Made by a program: the position numbers and the translations under genes | Notes under the pieces: model-generated | What the model saw: only the letters and a program-made list of their open reading frames with translations | Told to the model about the DNA's origin: nothing | Database searches by the model: none | In this document: in pieces, positions 8,664-16,292 of the stretch | Layout: each line of letters begins with the position of its first letter | Numbering within the stretch: position 1 is the first letter of the stretch | NCBI GenBank assembly: GCA_022775905.1 | Contig: JALFJX010000003.1 | Span: forward strand, 1 to 64,000 | Length of the DNA stretch: 64,000 nt | Origin: Methanobrevibacter sp. | GTDB taxonomy: Archaea; Methanobacteriota; Methanobacteria; Methanobacteriales; Methanobacteriaceae | Direction: 5' to 3'

Positions 8664-10280
8664 ATGGAGAGGATTTTTCTGACAAAGTATATTATTATAA
8701 CTGGTGGGGTAGTTAGTTCCATAGGTAAGGGTATTACCTCTGCATCTATGGGTAGAATTTTAAGATCATATGGTTTAAACGTTTCAGCTATTAAAATAGA
8801 CCCATATTTAAACTGGGATTCTGGAACACTCAATCCATACCAACACGGTGAAGTATTTGTAACTAGTGACGGAATGGAAACTGATTTAGACCTTGGTCAC
8901 TACGAAAGGTTCTTAGACGTCGAGCTTAAAGGATTAGCTAATATTACTACTGGTAAAGTTTATGAATCTGTTATTGCTAAAGAAAGAGAAGGCGGATACT
9001 TAGGAGAATGTGTCCAAGTTATTCCACACATTACTAATCGTATTAAGGAAATGATTAGAGAAAACTCTGAAAGTGCTGATTATGACGTTGTTTTAGTCGA
9101 ACTTGGTGGTACTGTCGGAGATATTGAAAGTCAACCTTTCCTCGAAGCATTAAGACAACTCAGAAACGAGGAAGGTCGCGATAATGTTATGTTTGTCCAT
9201 GTTACATTTATTCCCTACCTAGATGCAGCTGGAGAATTCAAAACAAAACCTACTCAACACTCTACTAAGGAATTAAGAAGTGTTGGTATTAATCCTGATG
9301 TTATAGTATGCAGATCTCAAGAACCAATTGATGATGGTTTAAGAGGAAAAATCGCTCATTTCTGTGATGTGGACTTTGAAGCAGTTGTTAACACTCCTGA
9401 TGCTAGTACCATTTATGAAGTTCCTTTAGTTTTAGATGAACACAATATTGGTGATTTAATTGTTAAAAGAATTGGTTTGGATGTAAAAGCAGACTCTTCT
9501 AAATTAAATGAATGGAGAGAAGTTGTAAAATCATTAAAAACCAAAGAACCAGTTGTAAACATTGGTATTGTAGGTAAATATGTAGAACTTGAAGATTCCT
9601 ACATCAGTATCAGAGAATCATTACTTCATGCAGCTGCAAGCATTGGTGTTAAAGCTAAAATCAAATACTTCAGTTCGGATGTTGAAAAATTAGATATTGA
9701 TGCAATGTCTGAATTAGATGGTATCTTAATCCCTGGAGGATTCGGAGAACGTGGTTTTGAAGGTAAATTAGATGCTATTGATTATGCAATTGAAAACAAT
9801 GTGCCTTTGTTCGGAATCTGTCTTGGTATGCAATCTATGGTGACTCAATTTGCAAGAAGAAATGGTTATCCTGGTGCAAACAGTTCAGAATTTGATGATA
9901 ATTTAGAATTCCCGGTTATTGATATGATGGAAGAGCAAAAGAAAATCAAAAACATGGGAGGAACAATGCGTTTAGGATCCTATGATTGTAAAATCATTGA
10001 AGGTACCAAAACCTATGATGCATATGGTGAAATTGATATCAAAGAACGTCACAGACACAGATATGAATTCAACAATGATTATAGGGATGATTTACAAGAA
10101 AAAGGTTTGATTATTTCTGGAACAAGTCCTGATGATTTCTTGGTAGAAATTGTAGAATTACCAAATCATCCATGGGCTGTTGGTTGTCAATTCCATCCTG
10201 AATTTAAATCAAGACCTAATAGGCCTCATCCATTATTCAAAGCATTTTTAGAAGCTATTTATGAGTATTCTAAAAATTAG
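8664..10280 (+). CDS. pyrG: CTP synthase (glutamine-hydrolysing)
   Basis: Makes CTP from UTP, ATP and glutamine. The 538-residue protein has the N-terminal synthetase domain (TGGVVSSIGKGI P-loop, KIDPYLNWDSGTLNPYQHGE) and the C-terminal glutaminase domain with nucleophile motif LFGICLGMQ (Cys near residue 386) and QFHPEFKSRP. Start choice is unusual: the in-frame ATG at 8664 has no ribosome site, whereas GGAGAGG (8666-8672) lies six bases before an in-frame CTG at 8679, which would give a protein starting (M)TKYIIITGG, the usual family N-terminus. The ATG start is reported conservatively. T-rich terminator follows. Confidence 0.93.
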   Translation: MERIFLTKYIIITGGVVSSIGKGITSASMGRILRSYGLNVSAIKIDPYLNWDSGTLNPYQHGEVFVTSDGMETDLDLGHYERFLDVELKGLANITTGKVYESVIAKEREGGYLGECVQVIPHITNRIKEMIRENSESADYDVVLVELGGTVGDIESQPFLEALRQLRNEEGRDNVMFVHVTFIPYLDAAGEFKTKPTQHSTKELRSVGINPDVIVCRSQEPIDDGLRGKIAHFCDVDFEAVVNTPDASTIYEVPLVLDEHNIGDLIVKRIGLDVKADSSKLNEWREVVKSLKTKEPVVNIGIVGKYVELEDSYISIRESLLHAAASIGVKAKIKYFSSDVEKLDIDAMSELDGILIPGGFGERGFEGKLDAIDYAIENNVPLFGICLGMQSMVTQFARRNGYPGANSSEFDDNLEFPVIDMMEEQKKIKNMGGTMRLGSYDCKIIEGTKTYDAYGEIDIKERHRHRYEFNNDYRDDLQEKGLIISGTSPDDFLVEIVELPNHPWAVGCQFHPEFKSRPNRPHPLFKAFLEAIYEYSKN

Positions 10281-10311
10281 CTTTTTCTTTTTTTCTTTTA
10301 TTTTATATTTT
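10281..10311 (+). terminator. T-rich terminator after pyrG
   Basis: Immediately after the stop codon there are four T-tracts of 4 to 7 bases broken by single C or A residues, a typical archaeal intrinsic termination signal. Confidence 0.5.
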
Positions 10312-10375
10312 AATATCAATTTTACGAGTTTATTTTCTATCTAATTAATATTATTTGAGGTTAAATAATATTATC

Positions 10376-11242
10376 ATGATTGTTAATGCCATTTTTTTAA
10401 TTCAAATTATTATTACAGTTTTATTTTCCATTTTGGCAGCATTTTATGATATAAAGAGTAATATTGTTCCTGATAAATTAAATTATACTTTGATATTTTT
10501 TGGATTAATTTCAAATTTGATTTTATCAATTATTTCAAATAATATTAAATACATTTTAGCTTCATTTATTTCAATGTTTCTTACATATGTTATAACATAT
10601 ATGCTATGGAAATTAAAAATGTGGGGTGGTGGTGATGTAAAATTATTCACTGCTATTGCTACAGTAATACCATCTGGTCTTAATATTAACTTTTTGAATA
10701 TTTTTCCACAGTTATCAGTATATCCGTTCTCGTTTAGTGTAATTGTCAATAGTATTCTGGTGTCATTTCCATTTCTGGTAATTTTTGTTACACATTTAAT
10801 ATTCAGAAATAAAATATTTGGGGATAATATTGATTTTCTTGTCAATGTTTTCAATATTGAAAGTTTGAAATATATAAAAAATTCAACTTTGAATAAACTG
10901 ATTTCTGTTAATGATTTAAAAGAAGGAATGATAGTCAATGATTATTATTTCAACAATGAGTATATCATTAAACTTTTAAGTGCTGAAAATGGTAATTTGG
11001 AGATTTATAAATCAAATCGTGATGATTTTAGATACTACTTTAAATCTCAGAGTGCCGGAGGATTAACTGCAGGGGAAGTTTGGCAGCTTAAGATTATGAA
11101 TTCTCAGAATATAATTTCAGACAACATTTCTATCAAAATGGCTTTTCCATTTGCTCCGGCGATACTATTAGGATTGTTAATTACAGTATTTTATGGTGAT
11201 TTAATGATGATATTTATAAAGAATATATTTCTGGTGATTTGA
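10376..11242 (+). CDS. Type IV prepilin peptidase, A24 family
   Basis: A 288-residue polytopic membrane aspartyl protease that removes the short leader of class III (archaeal pilin-like) precursors. The first catalytic aspartate lies in ILAAFYDIKSNIVPDKL near residue 25, and the second in the hallmark WGGGDVKLFTAI (GxGD motif, near residue 86). About six hydrophobic segments are visible, with a soluble insert (SLKYIKNSTLNKLISVNDLKE region) before the last one. An in-frame TTG seven codons upstream exists; the ATG is preferred. The gene ends with an overlap on the next gene, a class III signal-peptide protein that may be its substrate. Similarity is to the EppA/FlaK group. Confidence 0.82.
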   Translation: MIVNAIFLIQIIITVLFSILAAFYDIKSNIVPDKLNYTLIFFGLISNLILSIISNNIKYILASFISMFLTYVITYMLWKLKMWGGGDVKLFTAIATVIPSGLNINFLNIFPQLSVYPFSFSVIVNSILVSFPFLVIFVTHLIFRNKIFGDNIDFLVNVFNIESLKYIKNSTLNKLISVNDLKEGMIVNDYYFNNEYIIKLLSAENGNLEIYKSNRDDFRYYFKSQSAGGLTAGEVWQLKIMNSQNIISDNISIKMAFPFAPAILLGLLITVFYGDLMMIFIKNIFLVI

Positions 11243-11670
11243 TGATTGGGGATAATCATGGTCAGATTTCTTTGGAATATTTATTGATTTTCACTGTTTC
11301 ATTGATTATTCTACTAATTTTTACATTGTCTCTTGCTGAAAACTCAATTAAAGATACATTGGATGTTTCTGATTCTTTGGATGTAAAATCAGATTTATCA
11401 AAAATAGCTAATGCAATCAAACAGGTCTATGGTGAAGGTCAGGGATCAAAACAAACCATTAAACTTAACTGCAAAAACAAAATTAAGGTAAATATTCAGG
11501 ATAACTGTATTTCAACTAGTTTCAAACTTAATGATAATTCAAAAAAAGAGGTAAAAGAATATGCATTATCAAATATTAAAAAAACATCCATAACATTAAA
11601 TAATGGTGAAAATGTAATAATTGTGGAATGGCCCATAAATTCCGAAAACATGCTGATTTACAGGGTATAA
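11242..11670 (+). CDS. Class III signal-peptide pilin-like protein
   Basis: A 142-residue protein beginning MIGDNHGQISLEYLLIFTVSL: the G-QISLEYLL sequence is the archaeal class III signal (cleavage after G before Q-x-S-x-E), followed by a hydrophobic helix that forms the pilus core. The remainder is lysine-rich and hydrophilic. The ATG overlaps the stop of the prepilin peptidase gene by one base (TGATG), indicating coupled translation. It is probably a pilus or surface-filament subunit processed by the neighbour; it could instead be a minor pilin or assembly component. Confidence 0.75.
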   Translation: MIGDNHGQISLEYLLIFTVSLIILLIFTLSLAENSIKDTLDVSDSLDVKSDLSKIANAIKQVYGEGQGSKQTIKLNCKNKIKVNIQDNCISTSFKLNDNSKKEVKEYALSNIKKTSITLNNGENVIIVEWPINSENMLIYRV

Positions 11671-11740
11671 TTTTTATTATACAAAATTATTTTAACTATT
11701 TTATTTAAATATAGTATTAAATAATTGAATAGGTGAATTT

Positions 11741-12544
11741 ATGAATATAATAACTACAATTATTTACCTCGTTTTGTTTATAATAATGATGGTATTTGTT
11801 TTTTCAATTGGAATGTTAAAACAGTACATGCCTAAAAAAGAGGTAATATTAGTAATTCTTGTAGCTTTTTTAATTGGTTCAATTGGTGGCGCATTTTTCC
11901 TTGATCCGATTTATGATGAGTTGCCAAATGTTGTGAGTGTAATTGAAAAGAGTATGCCAAATAATGAGGAAACATTATATTTGGATTTGTCTTCTTCAAT
12001 AAATATTGATGAATTAAAAGATAAATTATCTTCAATGAATGGATTCAAGTCATTTGATGAAAATTCGGTTACTATACCGTTGTGGACATTCAATGAGCGA
12101 GAACATGATTACTTTGAAGGAATTGTTGGGAATATTGATTCACATTATGGAAATTATAATGTTACTAAATCTGAGATCCAAATATCTCTTAAAGATAACT
12201 ACACTTCAACTCAAGCTTTAAAATCTTTCTCTGATTGGTATAAATTAGTTTATGGAGATACAATATCTTATGCACAGGTTCATGCAGTTTTAGTTGTGGA
12301 TTCATCTTCTCTAGATTCATTTGAACAGGTTTTACTTGAAAAAGGTATTGTTGCTTCAAAAATAGATGGTCCGGTTCAAGATAATGTAAACACTACTAAC
12401 TCTTCAATGTTGTCCAATACAGAATTTACATTAGTCTGTGGTGGTATTGGAGTAGTTGTAGCGATTATGGGTATTTATATTGACTCTGTTGTTCCTGCAT
12501 ATAGGAAATTTAGAAAATTCTTAAGAGAAAAACGTAGACGGTAA
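11741..12544 (+). CDS. Membrane protein with large outside domain, function unknown
   Basis: A 267-residue protein with two N-terminal membrane helices (about residues 4-24 and 35-54), a soluble region of some 170 residues rich in serine, asparagine and aspartate that should face outside, and a third helix near 230-252 followed by a very basic tail ending REKRRR. The middle part has possible N-glycosylation sites (NVT, NYT, NTT). I do not recognise a family. It starts behind a GGTGA ribosome site and ends 4 bases before the Dph6-like gene, so the two are likely cotranscribed; the reason is not obvious. Confidence 0.7.
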   Translation: MNIITTIIYLVLFIIMMVFVFSIGMLKQYMPKKEVILVILVAFLIGSIGGAFFLDPIYDELPNVVSVIEKSMPNNEETLYLDLSSSINIDELKDKLSSMNGFKSFDENSVTIPLWTFNEREHDYFEGIVGNIDSHYGNYNVTKSEIQISLKDNYTSTQALKSFSDWYKLVYGDTISYAQVHAVLVVDSSSLDSFEQVLLEKGIVASKIDGPVQDNVNTTNSSMLSNTEFTLVCGGIGVVVAIMGIYIDSVVPAYRKFRKFLREKRRR

Positions 12545-12548
12545 TTTC

Positions 12549-13229
12549 ATGAAAGTTGCAGTTTTATTTTCTGGTGGAAAAGACAGTACAATGGCATTAT
12601 ATAATGCTATTGAAGCGAAAGAAGATGTTAAATATCTTCTTTCCATGAAATCTAGAAATGATGAATCATATATGTTCCATGTTCCTAATATTCATATAAC
12701 TGATTTGCTTTCAGAAGCCTTTGATATTCCGATAATGTCTGTTGAAACTGAGGGGATTAAAGAAGAAGAACTTAAAGATTTAAAGAATGCATTTGAAGAT
12801 CTCAAAAATTTAGGTGTTGAAGCTATATATACAGGTGCACTTTACTCCCAATATCAAAAGTCAAGAATTGAAAAGTTGTGTGATGAAGTTGGTCTTGTTG
12901 CAGTTTCACCTTACTGGCATGTTGATGAATTGGAATACATGAGAAAAATAGTGTCTTTAGGTTTTAAAATCATAATCTGTGGAGTTGCAGCTTGGGGATT
13001 GGATGAGTCATGGCTTGGAAAAGTCATTGATGATGAAGCTATTGATGAATTAATAAAGATTCATGAAAAATACTATATTGATCTGGCTTTTGAAGGCGGT
13101 GAAGCCGAAACCTTAGCAATTGATGGTCCTATTTTTAAAAAAAGAATTAAAATCTTAAAAGATAAAAAAGAATGGTATCATGATAGTGGTGTTTATATTA
13201 TCGAAGATGCAGTTTTAGAGGAAAAATGA
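12549..13229 (+). CDS. dph6: Dph6-like ATP pyrophosphatase, diphthine-ammonia ligase
   Basis: A 226-residue member of the adenine nucleotide alpha-hydrolase superfamily. LFSGGKDSTMALYNAI (residues 6-21) is the PP-loop, and EGGEAETLAIDGP near residue 177 is the conserved C-terminal motif of the MJ0570/Dph6 family. In archaea this enzyme is thought to perform the last step of diphthamide formation on elongation factor 2, converting diphthine with ATP and ammonia. It is convergent with the minus-strand kinase gene, with only 2 bases between them. The family assignment is firm; the reaction is taken from characterised relatives. Confidence 0.85.
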   Translation: MKVAVLFSGGKDSTMALYNAIEAKEDVKYLLSMKSRNDESYMFHVPNIHITDLLSEAFDIPIMSVETEGIKEEELKDLKNAFEDLKNLGVEAIYTGALYSQYQKSRIEKLCDEVGLVAVSPYWHVDELEYMRKIVSLGFKIIICGVAAWGLDESWLGKVIDDEAIDELIKIHEKYYIDLAFEGGEAETLAIDGPIFKKRIKILKDKKEWYHDSGVYIIEDAVLEEK

Positions 13230-13231
13230 GT

Positions 13232-13771
13232 TTATAACTCAATTTCGTCTAAAAATTTATTTATTTTAGCAGTATAACTTTCTAAATCTGATTCATTGAT
13301 GATTATTTTGTCTGAAAGTGATATTACATCACCAATTCCAAAATCTAATTCCATTTGATCTCTTGCTTTAAATTCATTGTAATCAGTGGAATCATCTTCT
13401 CTCATTCTATTTTTTAACCTTTCAAATCTTAAAGTTGGATTTGCAAAAATTGATAAAATGATAAAATTGTCGAAGTTTTCTTTAAACATATTAACTTCAT
13501 GTGGGCTTCTTATTCCTTCAACAATAATCTTGTTTTCAATTCCTTCTTCTTGAAGTTTCTTGATTTTTTTAATTGTTAGTTCAGAAACAATGTATTGTCC
13601 AAATTCTGCTCTTAAATTTTGAGCAGTATCTTTTGTACTTTCTCCTCTTTTTTTAGCTTCTTCACGTATGATGTCTCCCATACTTACAATCATCGCTCCT
13701 CTTTCAATTGCAATATCTGAAACTAAACTTTTTCCAGAACCAGGTAAACCGGATATTCCCATTACTTGCAT
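13232..13771 (-). CDS. UPF0200-type nucleotide kinase, dephospho-CoA-kinase-like
   Basis: A 179-residue P-loop protein: GISGLPGSGKSLVSD (Walker A, near the N-terminus), VSMGDIIREEAKKRG and RFERLKNRMREDD, the layout of nucleoside-monophosphate kinase-like proteins of the archaeal UPF0200 family. A GTG three codons earlier overlaps the stop of the upstream gene (GTGA), so coupled translation from 13780 is also possible. It follows the phosphopantothenate synthetase gene, which makes a role in coenzyme A synthesis tempting, although archaeal dephospho-CoA kinase is known to belong to another family. Substrate unknown. Confidence 0.75.
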   Translation of the reverse strand: MQVMGISGLPGSGKSLVSDIAIERGAMIVSMGDIIREEAKKRGESTKDTAQNLRAEFGQYIVSELTIKKIKKLQEEGIENKIIVEGIRSPHEVNMFKENFDNFIILSIFANPTLRFERLKNRMREDDSTDYNEFKARDQMELDFGIGDVISLSDKIIINESDLESYTAKINKFLDEIEL

Positions 13772-13776
13772 TATTT

Positions 13777-14514
13777 TCACTCTTTTACTTTAATTTGTCC
13801 TAAGGATTCTTTTAAATTTTCTTCATTGTCAAATTCATTAACAAGTTCAACCAATACTTTTTTGTCTTGTGTTTTTAAATCATCAGCTATTTTTGTCATG
13901 AATGGTATTGCACGAACAATATTGTCCATAATAGAAACGTCAGACATTTTTGATGTTCTGGAAAGTGGATTTAAATCAATTGTAATAATATTTTTTCCAC
14001 CTTTTTTCAATATTTCTGCCCTGTCACCATCTTCAAGAGGAATTAAAATTGTATCAGCGGTATAAATTCCGCTTTTACTTGCGCTTGCTCTATTATTTTC
14101 AATATCATTGATGTATTCGATATCATCATCAAGACCACCAAGTATATTCTTATATCCGTGATCTTTGTATAATTGTGTAATGATTTTGACTCTGCTGTCA
14201 GTTCTGTAGAATAAATTAATTTCAATTTTAGCATTAATAGCATTTGCAAACTCAATTATTTCATCAATAGCAAGTGCAGTTGCATTTCCATTAACAGAAA
14301 TAACAGGATTTTTTGATAAAAGTAATGCTGCAACTGCAACATACATTGCTCTTTTTGCAGGGTATGTTGTCTTTTCACCAATTAAATAGTCAAAAGCTTC
14401 TCCTCTACCATGTGCAATTAATGCTGAATCTGCTAGATAACCTTCTTTTGATGCTTTAACCATTTTATCTCTTAAGAGTAATGATTCGTATCGAGGGTGT
14501 GATTTTGGTATCAT
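13777..14514 (-). CDS. 4-phosphopantoate-beta-alanine ligase (phosphopantothenate synthetase)
   Basis: A 245-residue protein of the archaeal COG1701 family, which joins 4-phosphopantoate and beta-alanine with ATP to make 4'-phosphopantothenate, replacing the bacterial PanC/CoaA route to coenzyme A. Family-like segments include IPKSHPRYESLLLRDKMV at the N-terminus, ADSALIAHGRGEAFDYL near 28-44, SVNGNATALA near 94, and TIDLNPLSRTSKMSDVSIMDNI near 198-219. It sits between a small membrane protein and a P-loop kinase on the same strand with tight spacing, forming a three-gene operon. Confidence 0.88.
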   Translation of the reverse strand: MIPKSHPRYESLLLRDKMVKASKEGYLADSALIAHGRGEAFDYLIGEKTTYPAKRAMYVAVAALLLSKNPVISVNGNATALAIDEIIEFANAINAKIEINLFYRTDSRVKIITQLYKDHGYKNILGGLDDDIEYINDIENNRASASKSGIYTADTILIPLEDGDRAEILKKGGKNIITIDLNPLSRTSKMSDVSIMDNIVRAIPFMTKIADDLKTQDKKVLVELVNEFDNEENLKESLGQIKVKE

Positions 14515-14527
14515 ATTTTAAATCTCC

Positions 14528-14911
14528 TTATTTTAAATCAATAGTCATTTGAGCTAAATATCCTAAAAATGTTGTAATTAATAATGTAATTGCTATCATT
14601 GAGAAAACGTGAAGAGGATAGTCTCCAATGATATATATTGTCTCTGGAATGAATGTAGAGAATATATAATCACAAATAATGTCTACTAAAACAAATATTA
14701 CTCCAACTAAAAAACCTTCAACGATTTCATTAGTGTCAATAGCTCTAATATATAGTATTCCAAATAATCCAGTTACTAATATTGTAATAATAGGCACTAC
14801 TATGTTGATATTGCGGACGTTTGCTGTAAAGAGTGGATTAAATATGGATGAAAGAACAAAGGTTAAAAACCATATTATTACTCCGAATGTTATTGCTAAT
14901 TTGATTTTCAT
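14528..14911 (-). CDS. Small four-helix membrane protein, unknown
   Basis: A 127-residue highly hydrophobic protein with about four predicted membrane helices: FGVIIWFLTFVLSSIF, VPIITILVTGLFGILYI, GFLVGVIFVLVDIICDYIF and MIAITLLITTFLGYLA. A few acidic residues lie in the loops. I recognise no family; the general look is of a DUF-type archaeal membrane protein. It is first in the operon with phosphopantothenate synthetase. The minus-strand TATA-like box (TTATATAAAA, about 14920-14930) lies about 20 bases from the ATG and no ribosome site is seen, suggesting a leaderless or near-leaderless message. Confidence 0.7.
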   Translation of the reverse strand: MKIKLAITFGVIIWFLTFVLSSIFNPLFTANVRNINIVVPIITILVTGLFGILYIRAIDTNEIVEGFLVGVIFVLVDIICDYIFSTFIPETIYIIGDYPLHVFSMIAITLLITTFLGYLAQMTIDLK

Positions 14912-15005
14912 AGTAAAACCTTTTTATATAACTGGTTGTATTTTTGATTTAAAAATAATATAAATTTTTCTAAGTAGAAATAAAGTGATAATTGCTAGTT
15001 AAAAG

Positions 15006-15015
15006 TATATAAAAA
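15006..15015 (+). promoter_or_regulatory. TATA box of the candidate small RNA
   Basis: TATATAAAAA preceded by purine-rich AAAAG fits an archaeal BRE/TATA element. The expected start site, about 22-27 bases downstream of its centre, coincides with the first base pairs of the hairpin beginning at 15032. Confidence 0.45.
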
Positions 15016-15030
15016 ATAAGTTTTTGGGAT

Positions 15031-15106
15031 GGTTAAGTGGTTAAAAAAGGGATTAACCACTTAACAACTTGTCTTAACAAGCTTTTAGAGAAATGAATTT
15101 TTTTGA
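15031..15106 (+). ncRNA. Candidate structured small RNA
   Basis: A perfect 13-bp inverted repeat, GTTAAGTGGTTAA (15032-15044) and TTAACCACTTAAC (15053-15065), with an 8-base loop begins about where a transcript from the upstream TATA box should start. A smaller hairpin CTTGT-CTTA-ACAAG follows (15068-15081), and a run of seven T (15098-15104) could end the transcript at about 75 nt. The CTTAAC at 15073-15078 could compete with 15060-15065 for pairing with the first arm, offering an alternative fold. No RNA family was recognised. It could also be a protein-binding palindrome rather than an RNA. Confidence 0.4.
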
Positions 15107-15131
15107 AATTTGGCTGTTTAATCTATCTCTC

Positions 15132-15148
15132 TGGCTACTTAGTAGCCA
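15132..15148 (+). other. Perfect hairpin TGGCTAC-TTA-GTAGCCA
   Basis: Seven paired bases with a 3-base loop, strongly GC-containing against an AT-rich background. It may be the 3' end of a longer form of the preceding RNA candidate, or an operator for the YprB-like gene that starts 109 bases further on. Confidence 0.4.
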
Positions 15149-15256
15149 ATTATATTATTTGAAATTGAACTTATATAAATCTTATTATATTTTATAAAAA
15201 ATCAAGTTTACTTTATTAAAAAAATAAATAGTATGTTTTTAATATATTTTAAATGA

Positions 15257-16291
15257 ATGAATGGTTATAGTGAACATGAAGAATATTTGAGAAATACATT
15301 ATTGGGGATAGATAATTCATCAAATTCTAAGCAAAAGGAAAAGAAAATGTCCAGTAGTTATTTTAAAGATTTAAAAGAGAAATTATTAATGCAATATGAA
15401 AATAAATCGTTAAAGGATGTAATGGATTGTAAAATCTGTGAAACTTCATTTGGAGATGCATTAAAGATAACTACAAAGGAAAAGATTGATTTTAGTCTTA
15501 CAGATAATGATTTTAAAAATCAGATTAATCATAATCTGAAATTACTTCCAAAAATTGGTCTTAAAACTGAAGAAAACCTTAAAAATAAAGGTTATCCAAC
15601 AATTGAATCACTCAAAGGCCATGATAAATATGCAGATATTGCATCAAAATTTCTAAACAATCTTGAAGATATGTCTTTTCATGAAATCGTTGACTTGCTT
15701 GATGATAATAAGTACTCCAAAAAGTGTAGGGATAATCTACTTAAATGCATAAGCTTGACTGATGTTGAAAACTTTAAATTTATGGATATTGAAACCAAGG
15801 GACTTTCAAATGTTCCAATTATATTGATTGGTGTTGCTGAAATTAAAAATGATAAGATAATTGCATCACAATATTTTCTAAGGGATTATGTTGAAGAACC
15901 GAATATCATTGAAGCATATCTCAGTCATTTGGATGAGAATTCAGTTCATGTGACATTCAATGGAAAAAGTTTTGATGTTCCATTTATTAGGAATAGATGC
16001 ATTTACAATAGAGTTGATCATAACTTGGATTTACCTCATTTGGATTTAATGTATTTTGCAAAGAATTTATGGAAAGATTCACTTCCAAACTGTCAACTTC
16101 AAACTATTGAACAAGAGATTTTTGGAATAACTCGTCAAGATGATGTTCCTGGACAGTATATTCCAGGATATTATGATACTTATTTATCAGAGAAGAATAT
16201 AGGTCCTGTTGTACCTATTATAGAACACAACTGTCAAGATATTATTTCACTTGCAAGTTTTCTTGAGAAAATGTATGAGGATGTAAATTAA
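15257..16291 (+). CDS. YprB/MrfB-like DEDD exonuclease (RNase H-like fold)
   Basis: A 344-residue protein. The C-terminal half is an RNase H-fold exonuclease: FMDIETKGL (first acidic pair, about residues 175-183), HVTFNGKSFDVPFIRNRC (about 232-249, further Asp), and EHNCQDIISLASFLEKMY at the end (last Asp). This matches the YprB family, whose Bacillus member MrfB works with helicase MrfA in excision of mitomycin-C damage. The N-terminal part includes LPKIGLKTEENLKNKGYPTI, resembling a helix-hairpin-helix DNA-binding element. The downstream HEAT-like gene follows after one base. An MrfA-like helicase is encoded at 40477-43341. Role in repair is inferred. Confidence 0.8.
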   Translation: MNGYSEHEEYLRNTLLGIDNSSNSKQKEKKMSSSYFKDLKEKLLMQYENKSLKDVMDCKICETSFGDALKITTKEKIDFSLTDNDFKNQINHNLKLLPKIGLKTEENLKNKGYPTIESLKGHDKYADIASKFLNNLEDMSFHEIVDLLDDNKYSKKCRDNLLKCISLTDVENFKFMDIETKGLSNVPIILIGVAEIKNDKIIASQYFLRDYVEEPNIIEAYLSHLDENSVHVTFNGKSFDVPFIRNRCIYNRVDHNLDLPHLDLMYFAKNLWKDSLPNCQLQTIEQEIFGITRQDDVPGQYIPGYYDTYLSEKNIGPVVPIIEHNCQDIISLASFLEKMYEDVN

Positions 16292-16292
16292 C

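Larger units (their letters stand above)
14912..15256. other. Divergent intergenic region with structured elements
   Basis: This 345-base gap between the divergent membrane-protein and YprB-like genes has no credible coding frame. Its centre (15031-15148) holds three hairpins, described separately, and a T7 run. The left end has the minus-strand promoter and the right end a second AT-rich promoter-like stretch before the ATG at 15257. Confidence 0.5.

Noticed and set aside
13232-13771. Calling the P-loop kinase dephospho-CoA kinase (coaE)
   Set aside because: Despite its place after phosphopantothenate synthetase, it matches the UPF0200 family; archaeal dephospho-CoA kinase activity is assigned to a different family.
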